A stretch of DNA of 5,536 nucleotides, from positions 1 to 5,536 of the forward strand of contig JBEKIU010000228.1 of the NCBI GenBank assembly GCA_050011635.1. Reading direction: 5' to 3'. The DNA comes from Bog-756 sp050011635 (GTDB lineage: Bacteria; Actinomycetota; Acidimicrobiia; Acidimicrobiales; RAAP-2). Positions 1 through 4,792 of this stretch are shown piece after piece. How positions within the stretch are numbered: position 1 is the first letter of the stretch; each line of letters begins with the position of its first letter. Under the pieces are notes generated by a model. That model saw nothing but the letters and a program-made list of their open reading frames with translations, was not told the origin of the DNA and searched no databases. The translations under genes and the position numbers were made by a program.

Positions 1-19
1 CACCTACCGCTACAAGTGA
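1..19 (+). CDS. infA: Translation initiation factor IF-1, last five codons (partial)
   Basis: Only the 3' end is in the window. Reading from base 2 gives T-Y-R-Y-K followed by TGA at 17-19. An aromatic/basic Y-R-Y-K ending is typical of actinobacterial IF-1, a small OB-fold protein that binds the 30S A site during initiation. infA directly precedes rpmJ in the standard actinobacterial order, and that context carries most of the call because five residues alone are not diagnostic. An imperfect G/C-rich inverted repeat (27-32 with 43-48) follows the stop but has no T-tract, so transcription probably continues into rpmJ. Confidence 0.72.
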
Positions 20-80
20 GCCGGCCCCCGGCGCGGGCAGGAGCCGGGCCGCCCTCTCCTGATGGGGACGGACCGGGACG

Positions 81-148
81 GCAACAGGAACGACAGCAAC
101 AGGTATGGCAGGAGCAGGAACGGCAGCAACAGGTATGGCAGCAGCAGG
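81..148 (+). repeat. 30-bp imperfect tandem repeat in the infA-rpmJ spacer
   Basis: About 2.3 copies of a 30-bp unit lie head to tail. Bases 94-111 recur exactly at 124-141, 85-92 recur at 115-122, and 113-118 recur at 143-148, with isolated mismatches between these blocks. Each full unit contains CAACAGGTATGGCAG. The surrounding spacer (20-188, 169 nt) is long for an infA-rpmJ junction. Its part from about 70 to 188 is poor in T and rich in A/G. The 30-bp period keeps a reading frame open, but codons there end mostly in A (GCA, GGA, ACA), unlike the C/G-ending codons of the neighbouring genes, so I read it as noncoding leader. No promoter or terminator is evident. Confidence 0.8.
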
Positions 149-188
149 TGGAGTGCCAGCAGATGCAGTACGAGACAAGGACGAGAAC

Positions 189-302
189 GTGAAGGTCCGA
201 CCGAGCGTCAAGCCGATGTGTGAGAAGTGCAAAGTGATCCGCCGGCATCGGCGGGTCTTCGTCATCTGCGAGAACCCGCGCCACAAGCAGCGCCAGGGTT
301 GA
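189..302 (+). CDS. rpmJ: Large-subunit ribosomal protein bL36 (zinc-binding C+ form)
   Basis: The 37-residue product has the full bL36 pattern: it opens MKVRPSVKPMCEKCK and ends NPRHKQRQG. The zinc ribbon ligands are all present (C11, C14, C27, H32), so this is the zinc-containing C+ form rather than the zinc-free paralogue that Zur controls in some actinobacteria. bL36 is a small 50S protein that stabilises 23S rRNA contacts late in assembly. I chose GTG at 189 because it gives the family's usual length and has AAGGA at 177-181 with a 7-nt spacer. An in-frame ATG at 105 would add 28 Ala/Gly-rich residues read from the tandem repeat, which is unlikely. The gene is followed 37 nt later by rpsM. 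Confidence 0.96.
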   Translation: MKVRPSVKPMCEKCKVIRRHRRVFVICENPRHKQRQG

Positions 303-339
303 TGCGCCCGGACATGGCGTAAGAGAGAAGGAAGAGCAC

Positions 340-717
340 GTGGCCCGTATTTCAGGCGTGGACATCCCCCGTGAGAAGCGGTTGGAGATCTCCCTTACCT
401 ACATCTTCGGCATCGGCCGGACCACCTCGCAGCAGATCTGCGCGTCCACCGAGACCAACCCCGACACCCGGGTCCGCGATCTCACCGACGAAGAGGTGAC
501 CCGCCTCCGTAACTACATCGACGCCAACCTCCAGGTCGAGGGGGATCTGCGTCGCGACGTGTCCCAGGACATCAAGCGCAAGATGGAGATCGGGTGCTAC
601 CAGGGGATCCGCCATCGCAAGGGGCTCCCTGTCCACGGACAGCGCACCCACACCAATGCCCGAACCCGTAAGGGACCGAAGAAGACGGTCGCCGGAAAGA
701 AGAAGGTGCGGAAGTAA
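340..717 (+). CDS. rpsM: Small-subunit ribosomal protein uS13
   Basis: The product is 125 residues, within the usual 118-126. It starts MARISGVDIPREKRLEISL and continues YIFGIG, the N-terminal helix-two-turn-helix region that binds 16S rRNA in the 30S head. The signature block at residues 85-113 (GCYQGIRHRKGLPVHG, then QRTHTNARTRKGP) is the most conserved part of the family. The Lys/Arg-rich tail (114-125) reaches toward the P-site tRNA, and uS13 also forms intersubunit bridges with the 50S. The GTG start at 340 has AAGGA at 328-332 with a 7-nt spacer. The TAA stop overlaps the rpsK ATG by one base (TAATG at 715-719), which suggests translational coupling. Nothing in the protein looks altered. 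Confidence 0.98.
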   Translation: MARISGVDIPREKRLEISLTYIFGIGRTTSQQICASTETNPDTRVRDLTDEEVTRLRNYIDANLQVEGDLRRDVSQDIKRKMEIGCYQGIRHRKGLPVHGQRTHTNARTRKGPKKTVAGKKKVRK

Positions 718-1124
718 TGGCCAAGACCGCAAAATCGGCCCCCACGGCCCGTCGCCCGCGCAAGCGCGAGCGCAAGAACATCACCTTCGGCGTGGCCCAT
801 ATCAAGAGCTCCTTCAACAACACCATCGTCTCCATCGCCGATCCCGAGGGAAACGTGCTGGCCTGGGCGTCGGCGGGAAACGTCGGGTTCAAGGGCTCGC
901 GCAAGTCCACACCGTTCGCGGCCCAGCTGGCGGCCGAGCAGTGTGCCAAGCGGGCCATGGAGCACGGCGTGCGACGGGTCGACGTGCTGGTCCGGGGGCC
1001 GGGTTCGGGCCGGGAGACGGCCATCCGCTCGTTGGCCGCGGCCGGCATAGAGGTCGCCGGCATCAAAGACGTGACACCCATCCCCCACAACGGCTGCCGC
1101 CCCAAAAAGCGGCGCCGGGTCTAG
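717..1124 (+). CDS. rpsK: Small-subunit ribosomal protein uS11
   Basis: The 135-residue product has a basic N-terminal tail (1-20) followed by the uS11 core: HIKSSFNNTIV (28-38), ASAGNVGFKGSRKSTPF (51-67), GPGSGRETAIRSL (94-106) and the end DVTPIPHNGCRPKKRRRV (118-135). uS11 sits on the 30S platform near the mRNA exit and the Shine-Dalgarno helix. The last block carries the conserved PHNG site, where an isoaspartate-type modification is known in bacterial uS11. Many homologues have R-P-P-K at the end, and here it reads R-P-K-K, a conservative change. The ATG at 717 overlaps the rpsM stop by one base, and no other start gives the family's N-terminus. A 32-nt gap leads to rpsD. Confidence 0.98.
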   Translation: MAKTAKSAPTARRPRKRERKNITFGVAHIKSSFNNTIVSIADPEGNVLAWASAGNVGFKGSRKSTPFAAQLAAEQCAKRAMEHGVRRVDVLVRGPGSGRETAIRSLAAAGIEVAGIKDVTPIPHNGCRPKKRRRV

Positions 1125-1156
1125 GCCGGGATGCGAAGGGACGAAAGGTTCACCTG

Positions 1157-1804
1157 ATGGCTCGTTACACCGGACCCGTCTGCCGGCTCTGTCGCCGGGA
1201 GCGCACCAAGCTCTTCTTGAAGGGGGAGCGGTGCTATTCCATGAAATGCCCGGTCTCCGAGGCGGTGACCGACCGGCACAGTCGTGCCTACCCTCCGGGA
1301 GAGCACGGCCGCGACCGGATGCGCCAGGGGTCCGAGTACCTGGGCCAGCTCCGCGAGAAGCAGAAGGCCCGCCGCATCTACGGCCTGCTGGAGCGGCAGT
1401 TCCACAATCTCTATGTCGAAGCCAGCCGGGCCCCGGGGATCACCGGTGAGAACCTGTTGCGGATGCTCGAGCTGCGACTCGACAACGTTGCCTTCCGTGC
1501 CGGCTGGGGCGCCAGTCGGTCCCAGGCCCGCCAATTCGTGCGCCATGGCCATGTCCTGGTCAACGGCAAGCGGGTGACCATTCCGAGCTACCGGGTACGC
1601 CAGGGCGACGTGGTGGCCCTCAAGCCGTCGTCCCGTGAGCTCTTCCACGTCCGCCGCAACATGGACACCCTCGACCGGCAATTGCCGCCGTGGTTGGAGA
1701 CGGTCGGCGACCGGTTCGAGGTCAGGGTGTTCTCCCTGCCGTTGCGCGAGCACATCGACGAGCCCGTCCAGGAGCAGCTCATCGTCGAGCTCTACTCCAA
1801 GTAG
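1157..1804 (+). CDS. rpsD: Small-subunit ribosomal protein uS4 (zinc-binding form)
   Basis: The product is 215 residues, slightly longer than the usual 200-209. It opens MARYTGPVCRLCRRE and has C9, C12, C26 and C31, the same four zinc ligands as Thermus uS4; the Mycobacterium tuberculosis protein, as I recall it, lacks them. A conserved YPPGEHGR and LREKQKARRIYG region follows. The S4 RNA-binding domain covers about 103-168 (LELRLDNVAFRAG, RHGHVLVNGKRV, SYRVRQGD), and the protein ends EQLIVELYSK. uS4 nucleates 30S assembly on the 16S 5' domain and helps hold mRNA at the entry channel. In E. coli it represses its own operon; no matching site was identified here. Relative to Thermus there are about 7 extra residues just after C31. 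The start ATG has AAAGG at 1144-1148 with an 8-nt spacer. Confidence 0.98.
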   Translation: MARYTGPVCRLCRRERTKLFLKGERCYSMKCPVSEAVTDRHSRAYPPGEHGRDRMRQGSEYLGQLREKQKARRIYGLLERQFHNLYVEASRAPGITGENLLRMLELRLDNVAFRAGWGASRSQARQFVRHGHVLVNGKRVTIPSYRVRQGDVVALKPSSRELFHVRRNMDTLDRQLPPWLETVGDRFEVRVFSLPLREHIDEPVQEQLIVELYSK

Positions 1805-1942
1805 CCCACCTTTCGAGCCAAGGAGCCCCACCTCCAGATCCATCGACCGACCAGCACCGCACCACCGAAGACCCATCACCCACGAACCCCGACCGAACCA
1901 GACCGATACTGCGCATCACACTGCCGAGGAGCCACGATCAGC
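1805..1942 (+). other. C-rich, G-poor rpsD-rpoA spacer / rpoA leader
   Basis: This 138-nt gap is the second longest intergenic stretch before truA. By hand count it holds about 62 C, 26 G, 38 A and 12 T, a strong C-over-G bias that leaves little scope for base pairing. Short CCGACC, GACCGA and CACC elements recur through it. No TTG-type -35 is present, so a sigma-70-type promoter is not supported. A GAGGAG ribosome-binding site sits at 1926-1931, 11 nt before the rpoA ATG, which is a slightly long spacer. C-rich, G-poor unpaired RNA is what Rho loads on, so a role in Rho-dependent control is conceivable, but this is inference from composition only. Confidence 0.6.
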
Positions 1943-2881
1943 ATGCTCATCATCCAGCGACCCACCGTCGAAGCCATCGGTGAAGAAGAGGACAACCGTC
2001 AGAGGTTTGCCGTAGGACCGCTCGACCCGGGCTTCGGGCACACCCTGGGCAATTCGCTTCGCCGCACCCTGTTGTCCTCCATCCCGGGCGCATCCATCAC
2101 CCAGGTGCGGTTCGACGACGCCCTCCACGAGTTCACCACCCTCCCAGGTGTGAAAGAGGACGTCACCGACCTCATCTTGAACCTGAAGGACCTCCTGTTC
2201 CGGGTGTACAGCGACGAGCCGGTGACCATCCGCCTCGACAAGCGCGGACCCGGGGATGCCATCGCCGGCGATCTGCAGGTCACCGCGGACGTCGAGGTGC
2301 TGAACCCTTCCCAGCACATCGCCTCACTCAACGCCAAGGGCCGCCTGGCGGTCGACCTCACCGTCGAGCGTGGCCGGGGGTATCTGTCGGCTGACAAGTC
2401 CAAGCGTGCCGCCACCATCGGGGTGATCCCGGTCGATGCCATCTTCTCGCCGGTCCGGCGGGTGGCCTTCACCGTCGAGCCGGTCCGGGTGGAGCAGTCC
2501 ACGGACTTCGACCGCCTGGTGCTCGACATCGAGACCGATGGGTCACTGACACCCCGGGAGGCACTGGCCTCGGCCGGCGACACGCTCCGCACCCTGGTCG
2601 GGTTGGTGGCGGACCTGGAGGACGAGCCGCTGGGCCTCGAGCTGGGTGAAGTGGGCACGGTGGGCACCGGCTCGCCCGACCTCGATCTGCGCATCGAGGA
2701 CCTCGACCTGACCGAGCGGCCCCGCAACTGCCTCAAGCGGGCGCAGATCAACACCATCGGCGAACTGGTCGACCGCACCCTCGACGACCTGCTCAATATC
2801 ACCAACTTCGGGCAGAAGTCGCTCGACGAGGTGCTCCAGAAGCTCGACGAGCGGGGACTCTCCCTGCGGGTCAAGGACTGA
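1943..2881 (+). CDS. rpoA: DNA-directed RNA polymerase subunit alpha
   Basis: The 312-residue product has both alpha domains. The N-terminal dimerisation/assembly domain includes GFGHTLGNSLRRTLLSSIPG (30-49), whose Arg pair contacts beta/beta', then HEFTTLPGVKEDVTDLILNL and VERGRGY. The C-terminal DNA- and activator-binding domain (about 245-308) keeps the residues equivalent to the E. coli UP-element contacts: R259, N262, C263, K265, G290, K292, S293 and E296. Alpha dimers scaffold the core polymerase and read promoters through this domain. The protein ends soon after RGLSLR and lacks the long acidic tail of M. tuberculosis alpha. The start MLIIQRPT matches actinobacterial homologues. rplQ follows after 9 nt, the usual pairing. 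Confidence 0.98.
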   Translation: MLIIQRPTVEAIGEEEDNRQRFAVGPLDPGFGHTLGNSLRRTLLSSIPGASITQVRFDDALHEFTTLPGVKEDVTDLILNLKDLLFRVYSDEPVTIRLDKRGPGDAIAGDLQVTADVEVLNPSQHIASLNAKGRLAVDLTVERGRGYLSADKSKRAATIGVIPVDAIFSPVRRVAFTVEPVRVEQSTDFDRLVLDIETDGSLTPREALASAGDTLRTLVGLVADLEDEPLGLELGEVGTVGTGSPDLDLRIEDLDLTERPRNCLKRAQINTIGELVDRTLDDLLNITNFGQKSLDEVLQKLDERGLSLRVKD

Positions 2882-2890
2882 GGTCGCTCC

Positions 2891-3244
2891 ATGCTCGGCA
2901 CACCGAAGAAGGGCCGCCGGTTCGGCGGTAGCTCCGCCCACCAGAAAGCGATGATGGGGAACCTCGTGGCGTCGCTCATCGCCGCCGAGTACCTGGTCAC
3001 CACCGAGGCCAAGGCCAAGGCCCTGCGCCCGGTGGCCGAGAAGGTCATCACCGCCGCAGCCAAGGGGGGCGTGGCCCGTCAGCGGAACGTGGTGGCGTTC
3101 ATCCGGGACAAGGACATGACCCACAAGCTCTTCGTGGAGATCGGCCCCCGCTACGCCGAACGGCCGGGCGGCTACACCCGGATCCTCAAGCTGGGCAATC
3201 GGCTGGGCGACAACGCTCCGATGGCCCGCATCGAACTGGTGTGA
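2891..3244 (+). CDS. rplQ: Large-subunit ribosomal protein bL17
   Basis: The 117-residue product is short and typical of bacterial bL17 (long tails occur in some actinobacteria but are absent here). Recognisable blocks are GRRFGGSSAHQKAMMGNL near the N-terminus, TTEAKAKALRPVAEKVIT in the middle, and RYAERPGGYTRILKLGNRLGDNAPMARIELV at the end. bL17 is a 50S protein near the polypeptide exit tunnel. The second residue region MLGTPKKGRRFG differs slightly from the common MPTPTKG-type start, but the ATG at 2891 has GAGG at 2880-2883 with a 7-nt spacer, so the start is well supported. Its TGA stop overlaps a possible GTG start of truA by 4 nt. Confidence 0.98.
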   Translation: MLGTPKKGRRFGGSSAHQKAMMGNLVASLIAAEYLVTTEAKAKALRPVAEKVITAAAKGGVARQRNVVAFIRDKDMTHKLFVEIGPRYAERPGGYTRILKLGNRLGDNAPMARIELV

Positions 3245-4155
3245 GCCCGCCCCCCCGGCCCGGGGGGATGGATGACCAGTCCGTCCGGTGGCGACTGAAG
3301 GTCGCCTACGACGGATCGGGCTTCCACGGTTTCGCGGCCCAGCAGGGCCAGTCCACGGTGGCCGAGGCCCTCAGCGGAGCGCTCGGTCGGGTAACCCGCA
3401 CCGCGGTGTCCCTCACGTGCGCCGGGCGCACCGACACCGGTGTTCACGCCCTCGGCCAGGTGGTCCATTTCGATCTACCCCGAGAATTGTCCGCCGGTCT
3501 GGACACCGAGGCCGTGGTCAGGTCGTGCAACAGCCAGTTGGGACCAGCCATCGTGGTCCGTGAGGCGGAGATCGCCCCCGCAGGGTTCGACGCCCGGCAC
3601 TCGGCCCTGGCCCGCCGCTACCGTTACCTGGTCGTCAACGGCCCGGTGGCCGACCCGCTGCTCGCCGGGCTGACCTGGCACGTGGCCGATCCCCTGGATC
3701 TGCGAACGATGGCGGCGGCATCGGACGCGCTCCTCGGAGAGCACGACTTCCGTGCCTTCTGCCGCCGGGTGCCGGGGACGGCGGCGGACGACCCGATCAA
3801 CCGACGGGTGATCGACACCCGCTGGACCTGTCTGAGCCACACCCCCGAGCCGGCCGGCCAGGGGGCGTCGGGCCCCGCCCTCTCTCTGGAGGCCACCTCG
3901 GCCACCCCGGCCCTGATCCCCACCACCCCGGCCCTGATCCCCACGACGGGAAGCCTGTTGGCCTTCGAGATCGAGGCCAACGCCTTCTGCCACCAGATGG
4001 TTCGTTCCCTGGTCGGCACGCTGGTCGACATCGGCCGGGGCAAGAAGCGACCCTCGGACATGGTGTGGATCCTGCGGTCGGCCGACCGCAGGCAGGCGTC
4101 TCAGCCGGCTCCGCCGCAGGGGCTGACCCTCATGGCCGTCCGCTACGATGCCTGA
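3241..4155 (+). CDS. truA: tRNA pseudouridine(38-40) synthase TruA
   Basis: TruA converts uridines 38-40 of the tRNA anticodon stem-loop to pseudouridine, acting in the cytoplasm as a homodimer without cofactors. The 304-residue product shows the family landmarks: YDGSGFHGFAAQ (23-34), the catalytic loop CAGRTDTGVHALGQV (60-74) with nucleophile D65, the active-site tyrosine region ARRYRYLV (124-131, Y127), GEHDFRAFC (166-174) and ANAFCHQMVRSLVGTLVDIGRG (246-267). An extra low-complexity stretch of about 40 residues (199-238) contains a TPALIPT repeat and is not usual for the family. The start is uncertain. GTG at 3241 overlaps the rplQ stop by 4 nt (GTGA) and has no clear ribosome-binding site. 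ATG at 3268 would remove nine Pro/Gly-rich residues but follows a G-run directly. The conserved domain begins at about residue 16 either way. Confidence 0.95.
   Translation: MSPPPRPGGMDDQSVRWRLKVAYDGSGFHGFAAQQGQSTVAEALSGALGRVTRTAVSLTCAGRTDTGVHALGQVVHFDLPRELSAGLDTEAVVRSCNSQLGPAIVVREAEIAPAGFDARHSALARRYRYLVVNGPVADPLLAGLTWHVADPLDLRTMAAASDALLGEHDFRAFCRRVPGTAADDPINRRVIDTRWTCLSHTPEPAGQGASGPALSLEATSATPALIPTTPALIPTTGSLLAFEIEANAFCHQMVRSLVGTLVDIGRGKKRPSDMVWILRSADRRQASQPAPPQGLTLMAVRYDA
3251..3267 (+). other. GC-only hairpin at the rplQ-truA junction
   Basis: Six C (3251-3256) and six G (3262-3267) form a perfect inverted repeat around a 5-nt GGCCC loop. It lies 7 nt after the rplQ stop and abuts the alternative truA ATG at 3268. 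There is no T-tract, so it is not an intrinsic terminator of the usual kind. It could lower ribosome access to truA, stall polymerase or protect the upstream ribosomal mRNA from 3' decay; each of these is inference. The sequence lies inside truA if GTG at 3241 is the true start. Confidence 0.5.
3904..3945 (+). repeat. 21-bp tandem duplication inside truA
   Basis: Bases 3904-3924 and 3925-3945 are the same 21-bp unit with a single mismatch in the last position. It encodes TPALIPT twice (TruA residues 222-235). The unit is a multiple of three, so the frame is kept. Such near-identical copies point to a recent slippage duplication in a poorly constrained loop between the conserved RW-T strand (residue 195) and the FEIEANAF strand (242-249). 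A shorter related ACCTCGGCC lies just upstream, which may be the source sequence. Confidence 0.9.
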
Positions 4156-4160
4156 GCGGC

Positions 4161-4189
4161 TTGCCGGGGGGTCCATTTGGTCGTATCCT
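4161..4189 (+). promoter_or_regulatory. Candidate sigma-70-type promoter for rplM-rpsI-glmM
   Basis: TTGCCG at 4161-4166 and TATCCT at 4184-4189 are separated by exactly 17 bp. Each matches 4 of 6 consensus positions (TTGACA, TATAAT). The TATCCT also satisfies the TAnnnT pattern common in actinobacterial -10 elements. It lies just after the truA stop in the 169-nt truA-rplM gap, where a separate L13-S9 transcription unit would be expected to start. Transcription from about 4196 would give a leader of roughly 130 nt. Position and spacing support the call, but chance matches cannot be excluded. Confidence 0.5.
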
Positions 4190-4251
4190 GGGACTTCGCC
4201 GGGTTGGGCCCAGCATCGGTGTTTCGCGAGTGGGGACGTTGCTCGTGGCCG

Positions 4252-4305
4252 GGGCTGCCGTTCCCGCTGGCCCTCGAACCCCGGGGTGCAGCCACTGCTC
4301 TGCAC
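4252..4305 (+). promoter_or_regulatory. Foldable rplM leader, possible L13 autoregulatory RNA
   Basis: Two hairpins can be drawn ahead of the rplM ribosome-binding site. The first (4252-4260 with 4265-4273, TTCC loop) has eight pairs, including two G-U pairs, and one C-C mismatch. The second is a perfect 6-bp stem, GTGCAG (4286-4291) with CTGCAC (4300-4305), around an 8-nt loop. An ACCCCGGGGT palindrome (4278-4287) and a CCGGGG/CCCCGG pair (4249-4254, 4279-4284) offer alternative folds that would compete with these. The second hairpin ends 8 nt before AAGGA (4314-4318). uL13 is known to repress its own operon in E. coli and L13 leader RNAs are known in Firmicutes, so autoregulation is plausible, but no known motif was recognised. 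Confidence 0.35.
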
Positions 4306-4324
4306 AACTGAACAAGGAATCCTC

Positions 4325-4792
4325 GTGCGCACGTACACTCCCAAACCAGCCGACATCACCCGTGCCTGGCGCATTGTCGACGCCGACGGCCTGGTGCTCG
4401 GCCGCTTGGCCACCGAGGTGGCGGCGGTGTTGCGGGGCAAGCACAAGCCGATGTTCGCCCCGAACCTCGACACCGGTGACCACGTCATCGTGGTCAACGC
4501 AGACAAGGTGGTGCTCACGTCGGGCAAGGCCGAGAGCAAGCTGGCCTACCGGCACAGCGGGTACCCGGGGGGCCTCACCGCCACCCGGTACAGCGATCTG
4601 ATGATCGACCGCTCCGATCAGGTGGTCCGCAACGCCATCACCGGGATGTTGCCGAAGACCCGCCTCGGACGGCAGATGGCCACCAAGCTGAAGGTCTACA
4701 CCGGTGCCGAGCACCCGCACGCGGCCCAGTCCCCCGTACCCCTGGAGCTTCCGGACGCGCGCCGCACGGCATCGGCCCGGAGCGGCGCGTGA
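4325..4792 (+). CDS. rplM: Large-subunit ribosomal protein uL13
   Basis: The 155-residue product begins MRTYTPKPADITRAWRIVDA and contains VLGRLATEVAAVLRGKHKPMFAPN, VIVVNADKVVLTSGK, YRHSGYPGGL, GMLPKTRLGRQM (107-118) and KLKVYTGAEHPHAAQSPVPLEL (121-142). All are standard uL13 blocks and close to mycobacterial L13. uL13 is an early-assembly 50S protein. The usual length is 142-147; the extra residues are a short Arg/Ala/Ser tail (143-155) with no recognised function. The GTG start at 4325 has AAGGA at 4314-4318 with a 6-nt spacer. An upstream in-frame ATG at 4148 would read through the leader and is not credible. Its stop overlaps a possible rpsI start by 4 nt. Confidence 0.98.
   Translation: MRTYTPKPADITRAWRIVDADGLVLGRLATEVAAVLRGKHKPMFAPNLDTGDHVIVVNADKVVLTSGKAESKLAYRHSGYPGGLTATRYSDLMIDRSDQVVRNAITGMLPKTRLGRQMATKLKVYTGAEHPHAAQSPVPLELPDARRTASARSGA

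Noticed and set aside
27..48. CCCGGC/GCCGGG inverted repeat after infA as an intrinsic terminator
   Set aside because: The stem is short, the loop is 10 nt, and there is no T-tract. G/C-rich inverted repeats of this size are common by chance in such sequence, and the operon should continue into rpmJ.
81..148. The 30-bp repeats as a CRISPR array
   Set aside because: Repeats are directly adjacent, with no spacers between them, the units are imperfect, and no cas gene is nearby.
656..1156. A 167-codon in-frame extension upstream of rpsD, starting inside rpsM
   Set aside because: It overlaps rpsM and rpsK in another frame and is Arg/Gly-rich. uS4 has its own ribosome-binding site and canonical MARYTGPVC start at 1157.
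1905..1910. GATACT as a -10 element for an internal rpoA promoter
   Set aside because: It matches only 4 of 6 positions and no TTG-type -35 lies at a suitable distance anywhere in the spacer.
1999..3063. Long open frame of 354 codons on the - strand across rpoA and rplQ
   Set aside because: It lies fully antisense to two certain genes, is Ser/Arg-rich low-complexity translation, and resembles no family. Long antisense frames are expected in high-GC coding DNA.
4148..4324. Upstream in-frame start at 4148 giving a 214-residue uL13
   Set aside because: The added 59 residues have no resemblance to uL13 and overlap the truA end. GTG at 4325 has a well-placed AAGGA and gives the family N-terminus.
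3475..4539. Long open frame of 354 codons on the - strand across truA, the gap and rplM
   Set aside because: It is antisense to truA and rplM and gives an Arg/Gly/Pro-rich product with no recognisable domain. The other - strand frames (for example 1121-1879, 572-1105 and 1916-2317) are rejected for the same reason.
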